Of a DNA stretch of 64,000 bases, positions 7,374-22,520 are shown piece by piece (position 1 is the stretch's first letter; every line of letters starts with the position of its first letter). This DNA comes from Bacillus proteolyticus. GTDB lineage: Bacteria > Bacillota > Bacilli > Bacillales > Bacillaceae_G. Below the pieces are notes generated by a model, which had not been told where the DNA came from, ran no database searches, and was given only the letters and a program-made list of their open reading frames with translations. The stretch covers positions 59,967 to 123,966 of the forward strand of contig NZ_MACH01000157.1 in assembly GCF_001884065.1 (NCBI RefSeq). The letters run 5' to 3'. The position numbers and the translations under genes are program-made.

Positions 7374-8681
7374 TTGAAGGCAAGTCTTTTACAAGAACAA
7401 AGCTTACGTTTGGCAATGACACAAGAGTTAAGGCAAGCGATTACAATGCTCCAGTATAATGTACAAGAATTATCGGAGTTTTTATATGAGCAATCGTTAG
7501 AGAATCCCCTTATTGAGTTAGGTGGTTTTGAGAGGGAGAAGAAAAAGAGCTCTAACAACAGTAAAAGTACCAGCAAACAAGTCGAGAATCAGATGGAAAT
7601 CTACAGTGTGGATTCAACAACGATTCAGCAACATTTATTAAATCAAATACAGTATTATAAAATAGAAGAAGAAGAGCGAAAAGTAGCTTCCTTCATTATT
7701 ATGAACATGGATGGAAATGGGTATTTACAAGAAACGAATGAAGAGTTAGCAGATCTCCTTTCCGCACCGATTCATGTAGTCGACCGCTCTGTTGAGCTTG
7801 TCCAATCACTCGAGCCAGCAGGGATAGGGGCACGTAATATTCGGGAATGTCTAACTTTGCAATTGAAGCGCTTACAAAGGCGAAATGGATTAGCGGAAGA
7901 GGTTATAGAGGATCACTTTGCTTATTTCGTGAAGAAAGATTGGCGAAAACTCGTTCAAGTGCTGAAGTGTAGTAATGAGGAATTGCAGAGCGCGGTAAAT
8001 TGTATAACGTCATTACAACCAAAGCCAGGTCTTGCATTTTCTTCTGATAAACCACTTTATATTGTGCCTGATATGGCGGTGAAAAAAGATGGTGATCGTC
8101 TCGTTTTACAAATGAATGAGAGAAATATGCCAAGAATTGAAATTCACTCTGAGTATAGTGCACTTCTAAATAATAGTGAAAGTGAAGTTGCTTCTTACGT
8201 ATCGGAGAAATATCAGCATGTGCAATGGATTATGCGCAGTTTGAAACAGAGAAAACAAACGCTCTTACAAGTAATGGGCATTATAATGGAAAAACAGCGT
8301 GATTTCTTCTGGGAAGGTCCAGAATATTTAAAACCGCTCGCTTTAAAAGAAGTAGCAGAAGAATTAAGTGTGCATGAATCTACAATTAGTCGTGCAACGC
8401 GAAATAAATATGTGCAAACACCACACGGCTTATTTGAGATGAAATCGTTCTTTAGCAATGCCGTTTCGACTACTGAAGATGAAGCAGTTTCTACAAAGCG
8501 TGTAAAACAATTTATTCAAAAACTTGTTGAAGCGGAGAATAAGAAGAAGCCACTTTCAGATCAAAAGATTTCAAAATTATTAGAAGAAGAGCATGAAATC
8601 GTTATTTCTCGAAGAACAGTGGCGAAGTATAGAGAACAAATGCATATTCCAGCGTCGTCATTACGAAAAACGATCGGATAG
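7374..8681 (+). CDS. sigL: RNA polymerase sigma-54 factor SigL (RpoN)
   Basis: Sigma-54 directs enhancer-dependent transcription; in Bacillus it serves amino-acid degradation, acetoin and levanase-type operons. The protein has an N-terminal Gln-rich activator-binding region, the core-binding middle and a C-terminal RpoN box ISRRTVAKYREQ (family consensus ARRTVAKYRE). I place the start at TTG 7374 (MKASLLQEQSLRLAM) with GGGGGAG nine bases upstream; the frame open from 7305 has no ribosome site. The result is 435 residues, as in B. subtilis SigL. It sits just upstream of the glycolytic operon, as in relatives. Confidence 0.95.
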   Translation: MKASLLQEQSLRLAMTQELRQAITMLQYNVQELSEFLYEQSLENPLIELGGFEREKKKSSNNSKSTSKQVENQMEIYSVDSTTIQQHLLNQIQYYKIEEEERKVASFIIMNMDGNGYLQETNEELADLLSAPIHVVDRSVELVQSLEPAGIGARNIRECLTLQLKRLQRRNGLAEEVIEDHFAYFVKKDWRKLVQVLKCSNEELQSAVNCITSLQPKPGLAFSSDKPLYIVPDMAVKKDGDRLVLQMNERNMPRIEIHSEYSALLNNSESEVASYVSEKYQHVQWIMRSLKQRKQTLLQVMGIIMEKQRDFFWEGPEYLKPLALKEVAEELSVHESTISRATRNKYVQTPHGLFEMKSFFSNAVSTTEDEAVSTKRVKQFIQKLVEAENKKKPLSDQKISKLLEEEHEIVISRRTVAKYREQMHIPASSLRKTIG

Positions 8682-8690
8682 GTGAAGAAG

Positions 8691-8936
8691 ATGAAAGTTG
8701 TACTGTATACAAAAAAAGATTGTGGCCTTTGCGTGCAGGCGAAACAAGTTTTACAGGAAGTACAATGTGAATATTCTTTTCAAATCGAGGAAATAGATAT
8801 ATATGAAGATAATGACCTTTTGGAGAAATATCATTTAATGATTCCGGTTGTAGAAATAGGCGGAAAACAGGTAGAATATGGTAACATTCACAAAGGTGTC
8901 ATAATAAACTATATAAACAATGCAGTTAAGAGTTGA
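8691..8936 (+). CDS. Glutaredoxin-like thiol protein (DUF836 type)
   Basis: This is an 81-residue thioredoxin-fold protein with an N-terminal strand followed by the dithiol motif DCGLC and the cis-proline segment IPVVEIGG, typical of short glutaredoxin-like proteins. The start at ATG 8691 is preferred because AGGTGA sits right for it; the in-frame GTG at 8682 directly follows the sigL stop and has no site. It probably shares the sigL transcript. Substrate unknown. Confidence 0.85.
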   Translation: MKVVLYTKKDCGLCVQAKQVLQEVQCEYSFQIEEIDIYEDNDLLEKYHLMIPVVEIGGKQVEYGNIHKGVIINYINNAVKS

Positions 8937-8950
8937 ATAAGTTTCTATCT

Positions 8951-8988
8951 CCTGTTACAATAATACACGTAGCAGGGATTATTTTTTT
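8951..8988 (+). terminator. Terminator after the glutaredoxin-like gene
   Basis: CCTGTTAC (8951-8958) pairs with GTAGCAGG (8969-8976), with one G-T pair, and is followed by a run of T residues. It separates the sigL unit from the glycolytic operon. Confidence 0.75.
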
Positions 8989-8996
8989 AACCTATG

Positions 8997-9032
8997 TGGG
9001 ACATAAAATGTCACTACGGGACACAAAGTGAC
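8997..9032 (+). promoter_or_regulatory. CggR operator
   Basis: The sequence reads TGGGAC-N6-TGTC-N4-CGGGAC-N6-TGAC, matching the CggR tandem operator CGGGACN6TGTCN4CGGGACN6TGTC with two changes. It lies 40 bases upstream of cggR. In B. subtilis CggR bound here blocks transcription of the glycolytic operon until fructose-1,6-bisphosphate accumulates. Confidence 0.93.
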
Positions 9033-9071
9033 CACAAGGGTAAATGAACCAATGTAGTGAGGAGAAAAGAT

Positions 9072-10100
9072 ATGCGCTCATGGATTCAGAACACAAAAAA
9101 ATTATTACCTGATCTGCTACCTGTTATGCAAACGAGAATGCAAATTCTTCAATACATCAGGCTCATGCAGCCGATTGGAAGAAGGAACTTATCAGCAAGT
9201 CTCGGTATGACAGAACGAGTATTGCGAAGTGAAGTTCAAGTTTTGAAAGAACAAAACTTAGTTCACGTCGCTTCTTCTGGAATGACTTTGACAGAAGAAG
9301 GAACAGCTTTAGTTCTTGCTTTGGAAGACTTTATGAAAGAAATTTCCGGGTTAAAGGTTTTAGAAAAACAACTTAAGGAAACATTAGACTTGGATGAAGT
9401 TTTCGTTGTCCCTGGTGATAGTGATGAATCACCTTGGGTCAAACTGGAGATGGGCCGTGCTTGTGTGACTTGTATAAAAGACCGTCTGACAGTGAATAAT
9501 ATCGTTGCTGTGGCTGGAGGAACTACGCTAGCTGCTGCTGCGGACATGATGCAACTTGATTGCAAAGATTTACATATGCTATTTGTCCCAGCACGTGGTG
9601 GAATTGGAGAAGGTGTTGAGTTAGAAGCCAATACCATTTGCGCCAAAATGGCACAAAATACGATGAGTAATTATCGCTTATTGTATGTTCCGGATCACGT
9701 TAGTAGCGAAGCATATGCGTCCATTGTAACAGAGCCCTCCGTGAAAGAAGTTCTTGAGTTGATTCGATCTTCCAATATCGTCATTCATGGAATTGGTGAT
9801 GCGTTAACAATGGCACGTCGCAGAAATACTTCAGAAGCAGATTGGTTAAAGATTCAGGCAAGCGAAGCAGTTGGCGAAGCTTTCGGTTACTACTTTAATG
9901 AACAAGGAAATGTTGTTCATAAAGTAAGAACGGTTGGTATGCAACTTGAAGATTTACAAAATGTATCTCACGTTGTTGCAGTCGCTGGAGGTTCTTCAAA
10001 GGCAAAGGCAATACAGGCTGTAATAAAGCAAGGGCACACTTCAATTCTAATTACAGATGAAGGTGCAGCAAAACAGTTAACAAAGGGTATTACCCTTTAA
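9072..10100 (+). CDS. cggR: Central glycolytic genes regulator CggR
   Basis: CggR is a SorC/DeoR-family repressor of the gapA operon. An N-terminal winged helix (residues about 25-85, with GRRNLSASLGMTERVLRSEV) is followed by the sugar-phosphate-binding SorC domain (VAGGTTLAAAADMM). The start at ATG 9072 follows GAGGAGAAAAG; the frame open from GTG 9057 contains that site. At 342 residues it has the family length. It is the first gene of the operon, preceded by its own operator. Confidence 0.96.
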   Translation: MRSWIQNTKKLLPDLLPVMQTRMQILQYIRLMQPIGRRNLSASLGMTERVLRSEVQVLKEQNLVHVASSGMTLTEEGTALVLALEDFMKEISGLKVLEKQLKETLDLDEVFVVPGDSDESPWVKLEMGRACVTCIKDRLTVNNIVAVAGGTTLAAAADMMQLDCKDLHMLFVPARGGIGEGVELEANTICAKMAQNTMSNYRLLYVPDHVSSEAYASIVTEPSVKEVLELIRSSNIVIHGIGDALTMARRRNTSEADWLKIQASEAVGEAFGYYFNEQGNVVHKVRTVGMQLEDLQNVSHVVAVAGGSSKAKAIQAVIKQGHTSILITDEGAAKQLTKGITL

Positions 10101-10106
10101 ATATAA

Positions 10107-11132
<1,026 letters not shown>

Positions 11133-11164
11133 TTCTTAAGTATATAAGTAATCAATGACAAAAC

Positions 11165-11192
11165 GAGGGAGAGGGTTTGTTCCCTCTCTCTC
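11165..11192 (+). terminator. GC-rich hairpin between gapA and pgk
   Basis: GAGAGGG (11169-11175) pairs with CCCTCTC (11182-11188), and four further base pairs extend the stem outward. The downstream run TTCTTTCGTTTT is only moderately T-rich. It may act as a partial terminator or as a 3-prime stabiliser that keeps gapA transcripts more abundant than those of the downstream genes. Confidence 0.65.
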
Positions 11193-11271
11193 TTCTTTCG
11201 TTTTAGAAGCAAATGTGTTAAGCTTTTGAATGGGTTTTGTCAATCCTAACTAGTAGTCGGAGGGAAATCCA

Positions 11272-16096
<4,825 letters not shown>

Positions 16097-16111
16097 TTGC
16101 AGAAAATAACG

Positions 16112-16144
16112 ACAGACCGTGAGAAATCACGGTCTGTTTTTTTA
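16112..16144 (+). terminator. Terminator of the glycolytic operon
   Basis: ACAGACCGTGA and TCACGGTCTGT form an 11-bp perfect stem around a GAAA tetraloop, followed by a T run. Confidence 0.95.
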
Positions 16145-16146
16145 TG

Positions 16147-17097
16147 TTAAAATTGCTCACCCGTCATAAGCGACATAAAATATTTAAAGAAGCGGTTATA
16201 ATCAAAATCAATTGCGATTTGATGACTCGGCAAATCAATAAATGGCTTTGGCTGCACTAAAGAACGAAATTCTCCAATACTTGCCCCCTGTGCATAAGAT
16301 TCTGTCATGACAACAATTGGTGACTGGTGATAAGTGAACATAGAGTTATCAAATAAAGCTAGTATTGGTATTGTGTCATGAAATGGACTTCCCTTTAAAT
16401 GCGGCAAGATATCTTTATAATATCCGTAGTAATAATGGTCGAATAACGGTTTGACAAGTGGGGCTTTTCCTTTTGCGTCAATGTACTCAGCCATTTCTGG
16501 TGTAATGACGGAATACTGGGTTACGTTTAATGGGTATATGTACATGTTAGCTGCGGATTGAAGGACTATATTAGCAGCAGTAGGATCACCATAAAAGTTT
16601 GCTTCTGAAATAGGGGTAACGTTACCGGGATGCAAAAAGGCACCACCCATTACGTAATAAGATTTAATTTGCTTCATTAACTGTTTACATACAATGAATA
16701 AAATTGCTAGGGAGGTAAGTCTTCCTAAACTTACAATGATTAATTCATCTTTATACTGTTCAATAAGAGGAATAACTTCGAAAAAATTCTCCATTTCTCC
16801 GTTAGTCACATTTTTCTTAGGGATAATTGGCCCGAGCCCCTGCTTCCCATGTACATCCGTAAAGAAAGCAGGAGGGGAACCAGTAAGAGGACGTTCTGAA
16901 CCACCGAATATCTTAATGTTTCTATTCTTTATTTCATGCTTAAGAAAATGAGCATTTTGCACGGCCATTTCTTTTGGAACATTGCCGTAATCTGCAACAA
17001 TACCCATGATTTCTATTTCATCGATAAAGAATGCTAAGAGAAGAGCCATCGTATCATCAATTCCAGGATCACAAAAAATGAGAACTTTTTTTGGCAT
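16147..17097 (-). CDS. Inosine-uridine preferring nucleoside hydrolase family protein
   Basis: Members cleave the N-glycosidic bond of ribonucleosides. The N-terminal calcium-binding motif reads FCDPGIDD: the two Asp ligands are present, but the first Asp of the usual DxDxxxDD is Phe. The HGKQGLG loop and the C-terminal FHDTIPILALFD (His-Asp pair) are kept, so activity is plausible but not certain. It is 316 residues long and monocistronic. The substrate cannot be read from sequence. Confidence 0.85.
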   Translation of the reverse strand: MPKKVLIFCDPGIDDTMALLLAFFIDEIEIMGIVADYGNVPKEMAVQNAHFLKHEIKNRNIKIFGGSERPLTGSPPAFFTDVHGKQGLGPIIPKKNVTNGEMENFFEVIPLIEQYKDELIIVSLGRLTSLAILFIVCKQLMKQIKSYYVMGGAFLHPGNVTPISEANFYGDPTAANIVLQSAANMYIYPLNVTQYSVITPEMAEYIDAKGKAPLVKPLFDHYYYGYYKDILPHLKGSPFHDTIPILALFDNSMFTYHQSPIVVMTESYAQGASIGEFRSLVQPKPFIDLPSHQIAIDFDYNRFFKYFMSLMTGEQF

Positions 17098-17381
17098 AGG
17101 TTCACCACCTATCTTATTTATATATATGTAAGATTTGGGATGAGAAGAATAAAAAGATTATTTTCTTAAAATAATAACCCCTTAAATTCAGAAAATATAA
17201 ACTTTACATAATAGGTCAAGGTTTTTGACATAAAATTCATTCGGAAACACAGTCATATCAAGGGTGTAAGCGTATATCATGTCGGTTTTTTGTTATCGAT
17301 TTGATAAATTGCAGCTTTTTACAATTTATACTATGATAAAGATATTAACAGAAGATCGTATAAACATGAGGGATGATGAAC

Positions 17382-17750
17382 ATGAAATTCACAAAGATTC
17401 TTGTCCAAATTGCTGCTCTTTACGTGTTTTATATGGTTGGAAATTGGGTTCAAGAAATGTTAAATATGCCCATTCCAGGAAGTTTGATTGGGATGTTTTT
17501 CTTACTTGTTTTACTTAGCCTAAAAGTACTTCCAGTGAAATGGTTTGATTTAGGAGCAGAAACACTCGTTGCTATTATGCCGTTTTTATTAATTCCGCCA
17601 ACGCTTGGCCTAATGAATTACGGTGCTTTTTTTATGAGTAAAGGAATTTCTCTTTTCATTACAGTTATAGCGAGTACATTTTTAATCATTATTGTCGCAG
17701 GACATACAGGACAATACCTTGCGAATAGAAAGGAAAAAGAGACACAATGA
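17382..17750 (+). CDS. CidA/LrgA-family holin-like protein
   Basis: This is a small four-helix membrane protein of the CidA/LrgA family, implicated in autolysis control and in export of small molecules; the typical IPGSLIGMFFLLVLL motif is in the second helix. GAGGG sits nine bases before ATG 17382 (MKFTKILVQ); the ATGs at 17373 and 17376 lie too close to that site. It overlaps the LrgB-type gene by four bases. No regulator gene is adjacent. Confidence 0.9.
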   Translation: MKFTKILVQIAALYVFYMVGNWVQEMLNMPIPGSLIGMFFLLVLLSLKVLPVKWFDLGAETLVAIMPFLLIPPTLGLMNYGAFFMSKGISLFITVIASTFLIIIVAGHTGQYLANRKEKETQ

Positions 17751-18439
17751 GCCAAATATTAATCGGAATCGGTTGGGTTCTTTTTACGGTGCTATTATAT
17801 CAATTATCTAAAAAAATCTATAAATTATTTCCAACACCATTTACCATTCCAATGCTTGTAGCGACAGGATTAATGGCTTTCTTATTTATAGTGCTTGATA
17901 TACCATATCAAAATTATATGGAAAGTGGTGGTGGCTGGATTGCGAAGTTACTTGGGCCAGGTGTTGTAGCATTTGCAATCCCGCTTTATAAACAACGTCA
18001 TGTTCTGCAAAAATATGTTGTACCAATTGCTGGTGGTGTAATTGTTGGAACGACAGTGGCGATTGCAAGTGATATGGCTATCGCCACACTTATGGGAACA
18101 GATAAAAGTTTAATTTTATCTTCTTTACCAAAGTCAGTGACAATGCCAGTTGCGATGAGTGTATCTGAACAAGTGGGTGGTGTCCCATCCTTAACAGCGG
18201 CTTTCGTCGTTATCGCAGGGATTACCGGAACGATTACAGGACCAATTTTGTTAAAATGGAGCCGCGTTACAAACTCGGTTGGTAAAGGGATTGGCTTTGG
18301 ATGTGCGTCTCATATTATGGGTGTTATGAGAGCGATGAAAAATAATGAGCATGAAGGTGTTATTGGATCGGTAACAATGACATTAACAGCAATTTTGACA
18401 TGCGTGCTCGGACCATTATTTGCAATGATGTTTATGTAA
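17747..18439 (+). CDS. CidB/LrgB-family membrane protein
   Basis: This is a 230-residue polytopic protein with the LrgB family blocks PKSVTMPVAMSVSEQVGG and CASHIMGVMRAM. It is the partner of the CidA/LrgA-type gene just upstream, co-translated through an ATGA overlap. Literature on the families suggests control of murein hydrolase activity or pyruvate transport; which applies here is not evident. Confidence 0.92.
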   Translation: MSQILIGIGWVLFTVLLYQLSKKIYKLFPTPFTIPMLVATGLMAFLFIVLDIPYQNYMESGGGWIAKLLGPGVVAFAIPLYKQRHVLQKYVVPIAGGVIVGTTVAIASDMAIATLMGTDKSLILSSLPKSVTMPVAMSVSEQVGGVPSLTAAFVVIAGITGTITGPILLKWSRVTNSVGKGIGFGCASHIMGVMRAMKNNEHEGVIGSVTMTLTAILTCVLGPLFAMMFM

Positions 18440-18442
18440 TAG

Positions 18443-18480
18443 AAGAAAAGCGAGAGCGACCCTATAGCTCTCGCTTTTCT
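18443..18480 (+). terminator. Terminator of the cidA/B-like operon
   Basis: AGAAAAGCGAGAG and CTCTCGCTTTTCT are inverted around a short loop. The A- and T-rich arms make it work in both directions, but only the plus-strand operon ends here. Confidence 0.9.
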
Positions 18481-18533
18481 ATAGGATTTATGCTACAGTT
18501 GGAATAACTGAATCTTTGTAGGAGGTACGCCAA

Positions 18534-18767
18534 GTGCATACGTTATTATCCGTTTTACTTATTATTGTATCGATTTTAATGATTGTTATGGTACTTATGC
18601 AGTCTAGTAATAGCTCAGGCCTTTCAGGTGCAATTTCAGGCGGTGCAGAGCAATTATTTGGTAAGCAAAAAGCACGTGGAATTGAAGCGGTATTAAACCG
18701 CATTACAATTGTTTTAGCTGTATTGTTCTTCGCATTAACAATTGGTGTTACGTACTTAAACTTATAG
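18534..18767 (+). CDS. secG: Preprotein translocase subunit SecG
   Basis: SecG is the small two-helix subunit of the SecYEG protein-conducting channel. The 77 residues show two hydrophobic segments separated by the conserved loop [22 protein letters not shown]. The start is GTG with AGGAGG upstream. It begins the conserved run secG-est-rnr-smpB-ssrA. Confidence 0.96.
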   Translation: MHTLLSVLLIIVSILMIVMVLMQSSNSSGLSGAISGGAEQLFGKQKARGIEAVLNRITIVLAVLFFALTIGVTYLNL

Positions 18768-18773
18768 AATTGA

Positions 18774-18818
18774 AAGAAGAAGCGTTAGTAAGATGTACTA
18801 ATGGTTCTTCTTTTTTTG
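18774..18818 (+). terminator. Terminator after secG
   Basis: GAAGAAGCGTTAGTA and TACTAATGGTTCTTC form an imperfect stem followed by a T run. Confidence 0.75.
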
Positions 18819-18925
18819 TTTTGCCATTTGAAAGATGTTTCTAATTAGATTATAGAAATATAAATATGGTACACTAGATATAGAAAGAATACGACTAGAT
18901 TACAGAAGAGAAAGAGGAGAAGTAC

Positions 18926-19669
18926 ATGATGAAATTAGCATCTCCAAAACCATTTACATTTGAAGGTGGAGACCGCGCTGTTTTATTATTACATGGATTC
19001 ACAGGGAACTCAGCTGATGTACGCATGCTAGGGCGTTTCTTAGAGAAGAAAGGCTATACTTGTCATGCGCCAATTTATAAGGGACACGGCGTACCACCAG
19101 AGCAGCTTGTTCATACAGGTCCTGAAGACTGGTGGAAAGATGTAATGAATGCCTATCAGCATTTAAAAGATCAAGGTTACGAGAAAATAGCTGCGGTTGG
19201 ATTATCATTAGGCGGAGTATTCTCATTAAAACTTGCTTATACATTACCGATTTTAGGTGTTGTACCAATGTGTGCACCGATGTACATTAAAAGTGAAGAA
19301 ATTATGTACCAAGGTATATTGGCATATGCACGCGAATATAAAAAACGTGAACAAAAATCACCAGAGCAAATTGAAAAGGAAATGTTTGAATTTAAACAGA
19401 CACCGATGAATACATTAAAAGCATTACAAGAGTTAATTCGTGACGTACGCAATAATGTGGATATGATTTATGCGCCAACATTCGTTGTACAAGCACGCCA
19501 TGATGAAATGATTAATACAGATAGTGCTAACATTATTTATAACGGTGTAGAATCTACGTTAAAAGACATTAAATGGTATGAAGACTCTACGCATGTCATC
19601 ACACTTGATAAACAGCGTGAAGAGCTACATGAGGATGTATATAACTTCTTGGAGCAACTAGATTGGTAA
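18926..19669 (+). CDS. est: Carboxylesterase (Est30 type)
   Basis: This alpha/beta hydrolase closely resembles Geobacillus Est30, which hydrolyses short- to medium-chain esters. The triad is Ser94 (GLSLGG), Asp193 (ARHDEM) and His223 (STHVITLD), and the oxyanion segment HGFTGN is present. It has 247 residues with AGAGGAGAA upstream. It sits between secG and rnr, as in other bacilli; its physiological substrate is unknown. Confidence 0.95.
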   Translation: MMKLASPKPFTFEGGDRAVLLLHGFTGNSADVRMLGRFLEKKGYTCHAPIYKGHGVPPEQLVHTGPEDWWKDVMNAYQHLKDQGYEKIAAVGLSLGGVFSLKLAYTLPILGVVPMCAPMYIKSEEIMYQGILAYAREYKKREQKSPEQIEKEMFEFKQTPMNTLKALQELIRDVRNNVDMIYAPTFVVQARHDEMINTDSANIIYNGVESTLKDIKWYEDSTHVITLDKQREELHEDVYNFLEQLDW

Positions 19670-19690
19670 GGTCTAGTTGCCTCTTTTTTT
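19654..19690 (+). terminator. Terminator overlapping the end of est
   Basis: GCAACTAGA (within the last codons) pairs with TCTAGTTGC, followed by CTCTTTTTTT. Confidence 0.9.
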
Positions 19691-19703
19691 CATAAGGGAA
19701 TTT

Positions 19704-19824
19704 TTTATCCCGGTGGTTGTGGGCTAATAATCAGTGAAGATGGATAACCCTCTACTGATTAAAGTTTCATTTTATGAAAACTGTAAAAAATCATTGGGAG
19801 ATGATTAAAGTTTCGCTTTATACA
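19704..19824 (-). repeat. Partial interspersed repeat (bcr-like) copy
   Basis: The segment TTTATCCCGG...GGGCTAATAATCAGTG...CTACTGATTAAAGTTTCA is a reverse-strand partial copy of the repeat at 6720-6880, lacking its middle. A further end-like piece, GATTAAAGTTTCGCTTTAT, follows at 19806-19824. Confidence 0.65.
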
Positions 19825-19880
19825 TCCCCCATCTTTCGGATACACTAAATAATATAAGGGTTTAAAGGAGGTATTTCTGC

Positions 19881-22307
19881 TTGGAAGAAATCATACAAGA
19901 ACATATTGATAAGTTGTTATTATTTATGAGAGAAGAAGCGTATAAACCGTTAACAATACAAGAGTTAGAAGCGGCATTTGGAATTGAAGGTTCTGAAGGC
20001 TTTAAAGATTTTGTAAAGGCACTTGTAATGATGGAAGAGAAGGGACTTGTTATCCGCACACGTAGTAATCGCTACGGTCTTCCAGAAAAAATGAGCTTAG
20101 TACGCGGTAAATTAATTGGACACGCACGTGGCTTTGCATTCGTTGTACCAGATGAGAAGAAAACGGGAGACGATGATCTTTTCATCCCGCCTACAGAGTT
20201 GAACGGTGCACTTCATGGCGATACAGTATTAGCACGTGTTAGCTCACAATCAAGTGGATCACGCCAAGAAGGTTCAATTGTACGTATTTTAGAGCGTGGA
20301 ACGAAGGAACTAGTTGGTACATATACAGAGTCGAAAAACTTTGGATTTGTCATACCTGACAATAAGCGATGGACGAGTGACATTTTCATCTTGAAAAGTG
20401 CATCTATGGGCGCTGTGGAAGGTCATAAAGTAGTTGTGAAAATTACGAGCTATCCAGAGAACCGTTTAAGTGCAGAAGGTGAAGTTATTCAAATTCTAGG
20501 TCATAAAAATGATCCAGGGGTAGATATTTTATCTGTTATTCATAAACATCATTTACCGTTGGCGTTCCCTGAAGAAGTTATGGAACATGCAAACAGTGTA
20601 CCAGAAACGATTTCAGAAGGCGATTTAAAAGATCGCCGTGATTTACGTGATCAAATGATTGTTACAATTGACGGCGCAGATGCAAAAGACTTAGATGACG
20701 CTGTTACAGTAACGAAGCTTGAGAACGGTAACTACAAGCTTGGTGTTCATATTGCGGATGTAAGTCATTACGTTCAAGAAGGTTCTCCAATTGATGTTGA
20801 AGCAGCAGAGAGAGCGACGAGTGTATATCTTGTAGACCGTGTAATTCCGATGATTCCGCATCGTTTATCAAACGGTATTTGTTCGTTAAATCCAAAAGTA
20901 GACCGTCTGACACTATCTTGTGAAATGGAAATCAACAATCTAGGTGATGTTGTAAAGCACGAGATTTTCCAAAGTGTTATTAAAACGACAGAGCGTATGA
21001 CGTATGCTGACGTAAGAAGCATTTTAGAAGATGAGGACGAAGAGTTAATCAAACGCTATGAGCCGTTAGTACCGATGTTTAAAGAGATGGGCCAATTAGC
21101 TCAAATTTTACGTGAAAAACGTATGCGCCGTGGTGCAATTGACTTTGACTTTAAAGAAGCGAAAGTATTAGTAGATGAAGAAGGAAAACCGACTGATGTT
21201 GTAATGCGTGATCGTTCTGTATCAGAGAAGTTAATTGAAGAATTTATGCTTGTTGCGAATGAAACAGTAGCAGAGCACTTCCACTGGATGAACGTACCGT
21301 TTATGTACCGTGTCCATGAAGATCCGAAAGAAGATAAGCTTGAGCGTTTCTTTGAGTTTGTAACAAACTTCGGATATGCAGTAAAAGGACGTGCGAATGA
21401 AATACATCCTCGTGCGTTGCAGCAAATTCTTGAAATGGTTCAAGGTCAGCCTGAAGAAGTAGTTATTTCAACAGTTATGCTTCGTTCTATGAAGCAAGCA
21501 CGTTATGATTCGGACAGCTTAGGACATTTCGGTTTATCAACGGAGTTCTACACGCATTTCACATCACCAATTCGTCGTTATCCAGATACGATTGTTCATC
21601 GATTAATTCGTGAATATATCATCAACGGTAAAGTCGACAACGAAACGCAAGCGAAATGGCGTGAAAACTTACCTGAGATTGCAGAGCACTCTTCTAATAT
21701 GGAACGCCGTGCTGTTGAAGCAGAGCGTGAAACAGATGAAATGAAAAAAGCAGAGTATATGGTTGATAAGATTGGCGAAGAGTATGACGGTATGATTAGC
21801 TCTGTAACAAACTTCGGTTTATTCGTAGAGCTTCCAAATACAATCGAAGGTCTTGTACACGTTAGCTACCTAACAGATGATTACTACCGTTATGACGAAA
21901 AACATTTCGCAATGATTGGAGAACGTACAGGTAACGTGTTCCGCATCGGTGACGAAATTACAATTCGCGTTATTAATGTAAACAAAGACGAGCGTGCAAT
22001 CGACTTTGAAATCGTTGGCATGAAAGGAACACCTCGTCGTAAGTTCAAAGATCGTCCAGTCGTTATCGAACAGCCAAGAACAGGCAGAAAGAAACGCGGT
22101 GGACGTAGCGAGCGTAGTAATGAGCGCGGTGGCGAACGCGGCGCAGGAAGAAAGTTTGACCGTGGCGGTAAAGGAAAAGCATCCGCATCCGCTTCCACAT
22201 CCACATCTGCTAGCCAGTCAGGGAAAAAAGATGGGAATGGTAAGAAGAAAAAAGGATTCTTTGAAAATGTACCAGGATTCAAGAAGAAAAAGAAAAAGCG
22301 TAAGTAA
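19881..22307 (+). CDS. rnr: Ribonuclease R
   Basis: RNase R is a processive 3-to-5 exoribonuclease able to degrade structured RNA; it works with tmRNA in quality control. From the N-terminus: a winged helix, cold-shock-type RNA-binding domains (about 70-240), the RNB catalytic domain with the acidic cluster [13 protein letters not shown] (about residues 264-276), an S1 domain (about 635-720) and a basic Arg/Gly/Lys-rich tail. It has 808 residues. The start is TTG with AAAGGAGG upstream; no in-frame ATG gives a full domain set. Confidence 0.97.
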   Translation: MEEIIQEHIDKLLLFMREEAYKPLTIQELEAAFGIEGSEGFKDFVKALVMMEEKGLVIRTRSNRYGLPEKMSLVRGKLIGHARGFAFVVPDEKKTGDDDLFIPPTELNGALHGDTVLARVSSQSSGSRQEGSIVRILERGTKELVGTYTESKNFGFVIPDNKRWTSDIFILKSASMGAVEGHKVVVKITSYPENRLSAEGEVIQILGHKNDPGVDILSVIHKHHLPLAFPEEVMEHANSVPETISEGDLKDRRDLRDQMIVTIDGADAKDLDDAVTVTKLENGNYKLGVHIADVSHYVQEGSPIDVEAAERATSVYLVDRVIPMIPHRLSNGICSLNPKVDRLTLSCEMEINNLGDVVKHEIFQSVIKTTERMTYADVRSILEDEDEELIKRYEPLVPMFKEMGQLAQILREKRMRRGAIDFDFKEAKVLVDEEGKPTDVVMRDRSVSEKLIEEFMLVANETVAEHFHWMNVPFMYRVHEDPKEDKLERFFEFVTNFGYAVKGRANEIHPRALQQILEMVQGQPEEVVISTVMLRSMKQARYDSDSLGHFGLSTEFYTHFTSPIRRYPDTIVHRLIREYIINGKVDNETQAKWRENLPEIAEHSSNMERRAVEAERETDEMKKAEYMVDKIGEEYDGMISSVTNFGLFVELPNTIEGLVHVSYLTDDYYRYDEKHFAMIGERTGNVFRIGDEITIRVINVNKDERAIDFEIVGMKGTPRRKFKDRPVVIEQPRTGRKKRGGRSERSNERGGERGAGRKFDRGGKGKASASASTSTSASQSGKKDGNGKKKKGFFENVPGFKKKKKKRK

Positions 22308-22316
22308 GAAAAGGAT

Positions 22317-22353
22317 GGCTTCGCTTTGATGAAAAGCGGGGCTTTTTCTTTTT
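22317..22353 (+). terminator. Terminator after rnr
   Basis: GGCTTCGCTTT and AAAGCGGGGCT pair over 11 positions (three G-T pairs) and are followed by a long T-rich run. Confidence 0.75.
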
Positions 22354-22370
22354 TATTGTAATCCAGCTAC

Positions 22371-22467
22371 AGTGGCTAGAATGTTCGGCGGCTTCGCTTC
22401 TTCCCTAGAGGCAAAGAGCGCCTCAAGGTCAGAAGCTCCATCCACCTCACATTCTGAGCGAGCCACT
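22371..22467. repeat. 97-base highly structured element between rnr and smpB
   Basis: Nested inverted segments point to one long hairpin: AGTGGCT/AGCCACT at the ends, then AGAATG/CATTCT, GCTTCT/AGAAGC, CCT/AGG and GAGGC/GCCTC around the loop AAAGAGC. It is richer in G+C than its surroundings. It contains no open frame of note. It could be a mobile hairpin repeat or an RNA element in the smpB leader. Confidence 0.65.
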
Positions 22468-22520
22468 TTCGCTTTTTGTTTACATTTGTTACAATAGTAA
22501 AAATAGAGGAGGGACGTTAT

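Noticed and set aside
21890-22282. 130-codon minus-strand frame in the 3-prime end of rnr
   Set aside because: It is the antisense of the basic RNase R tail, giving an artificial Pro/Leu/Ser-rich sequence.
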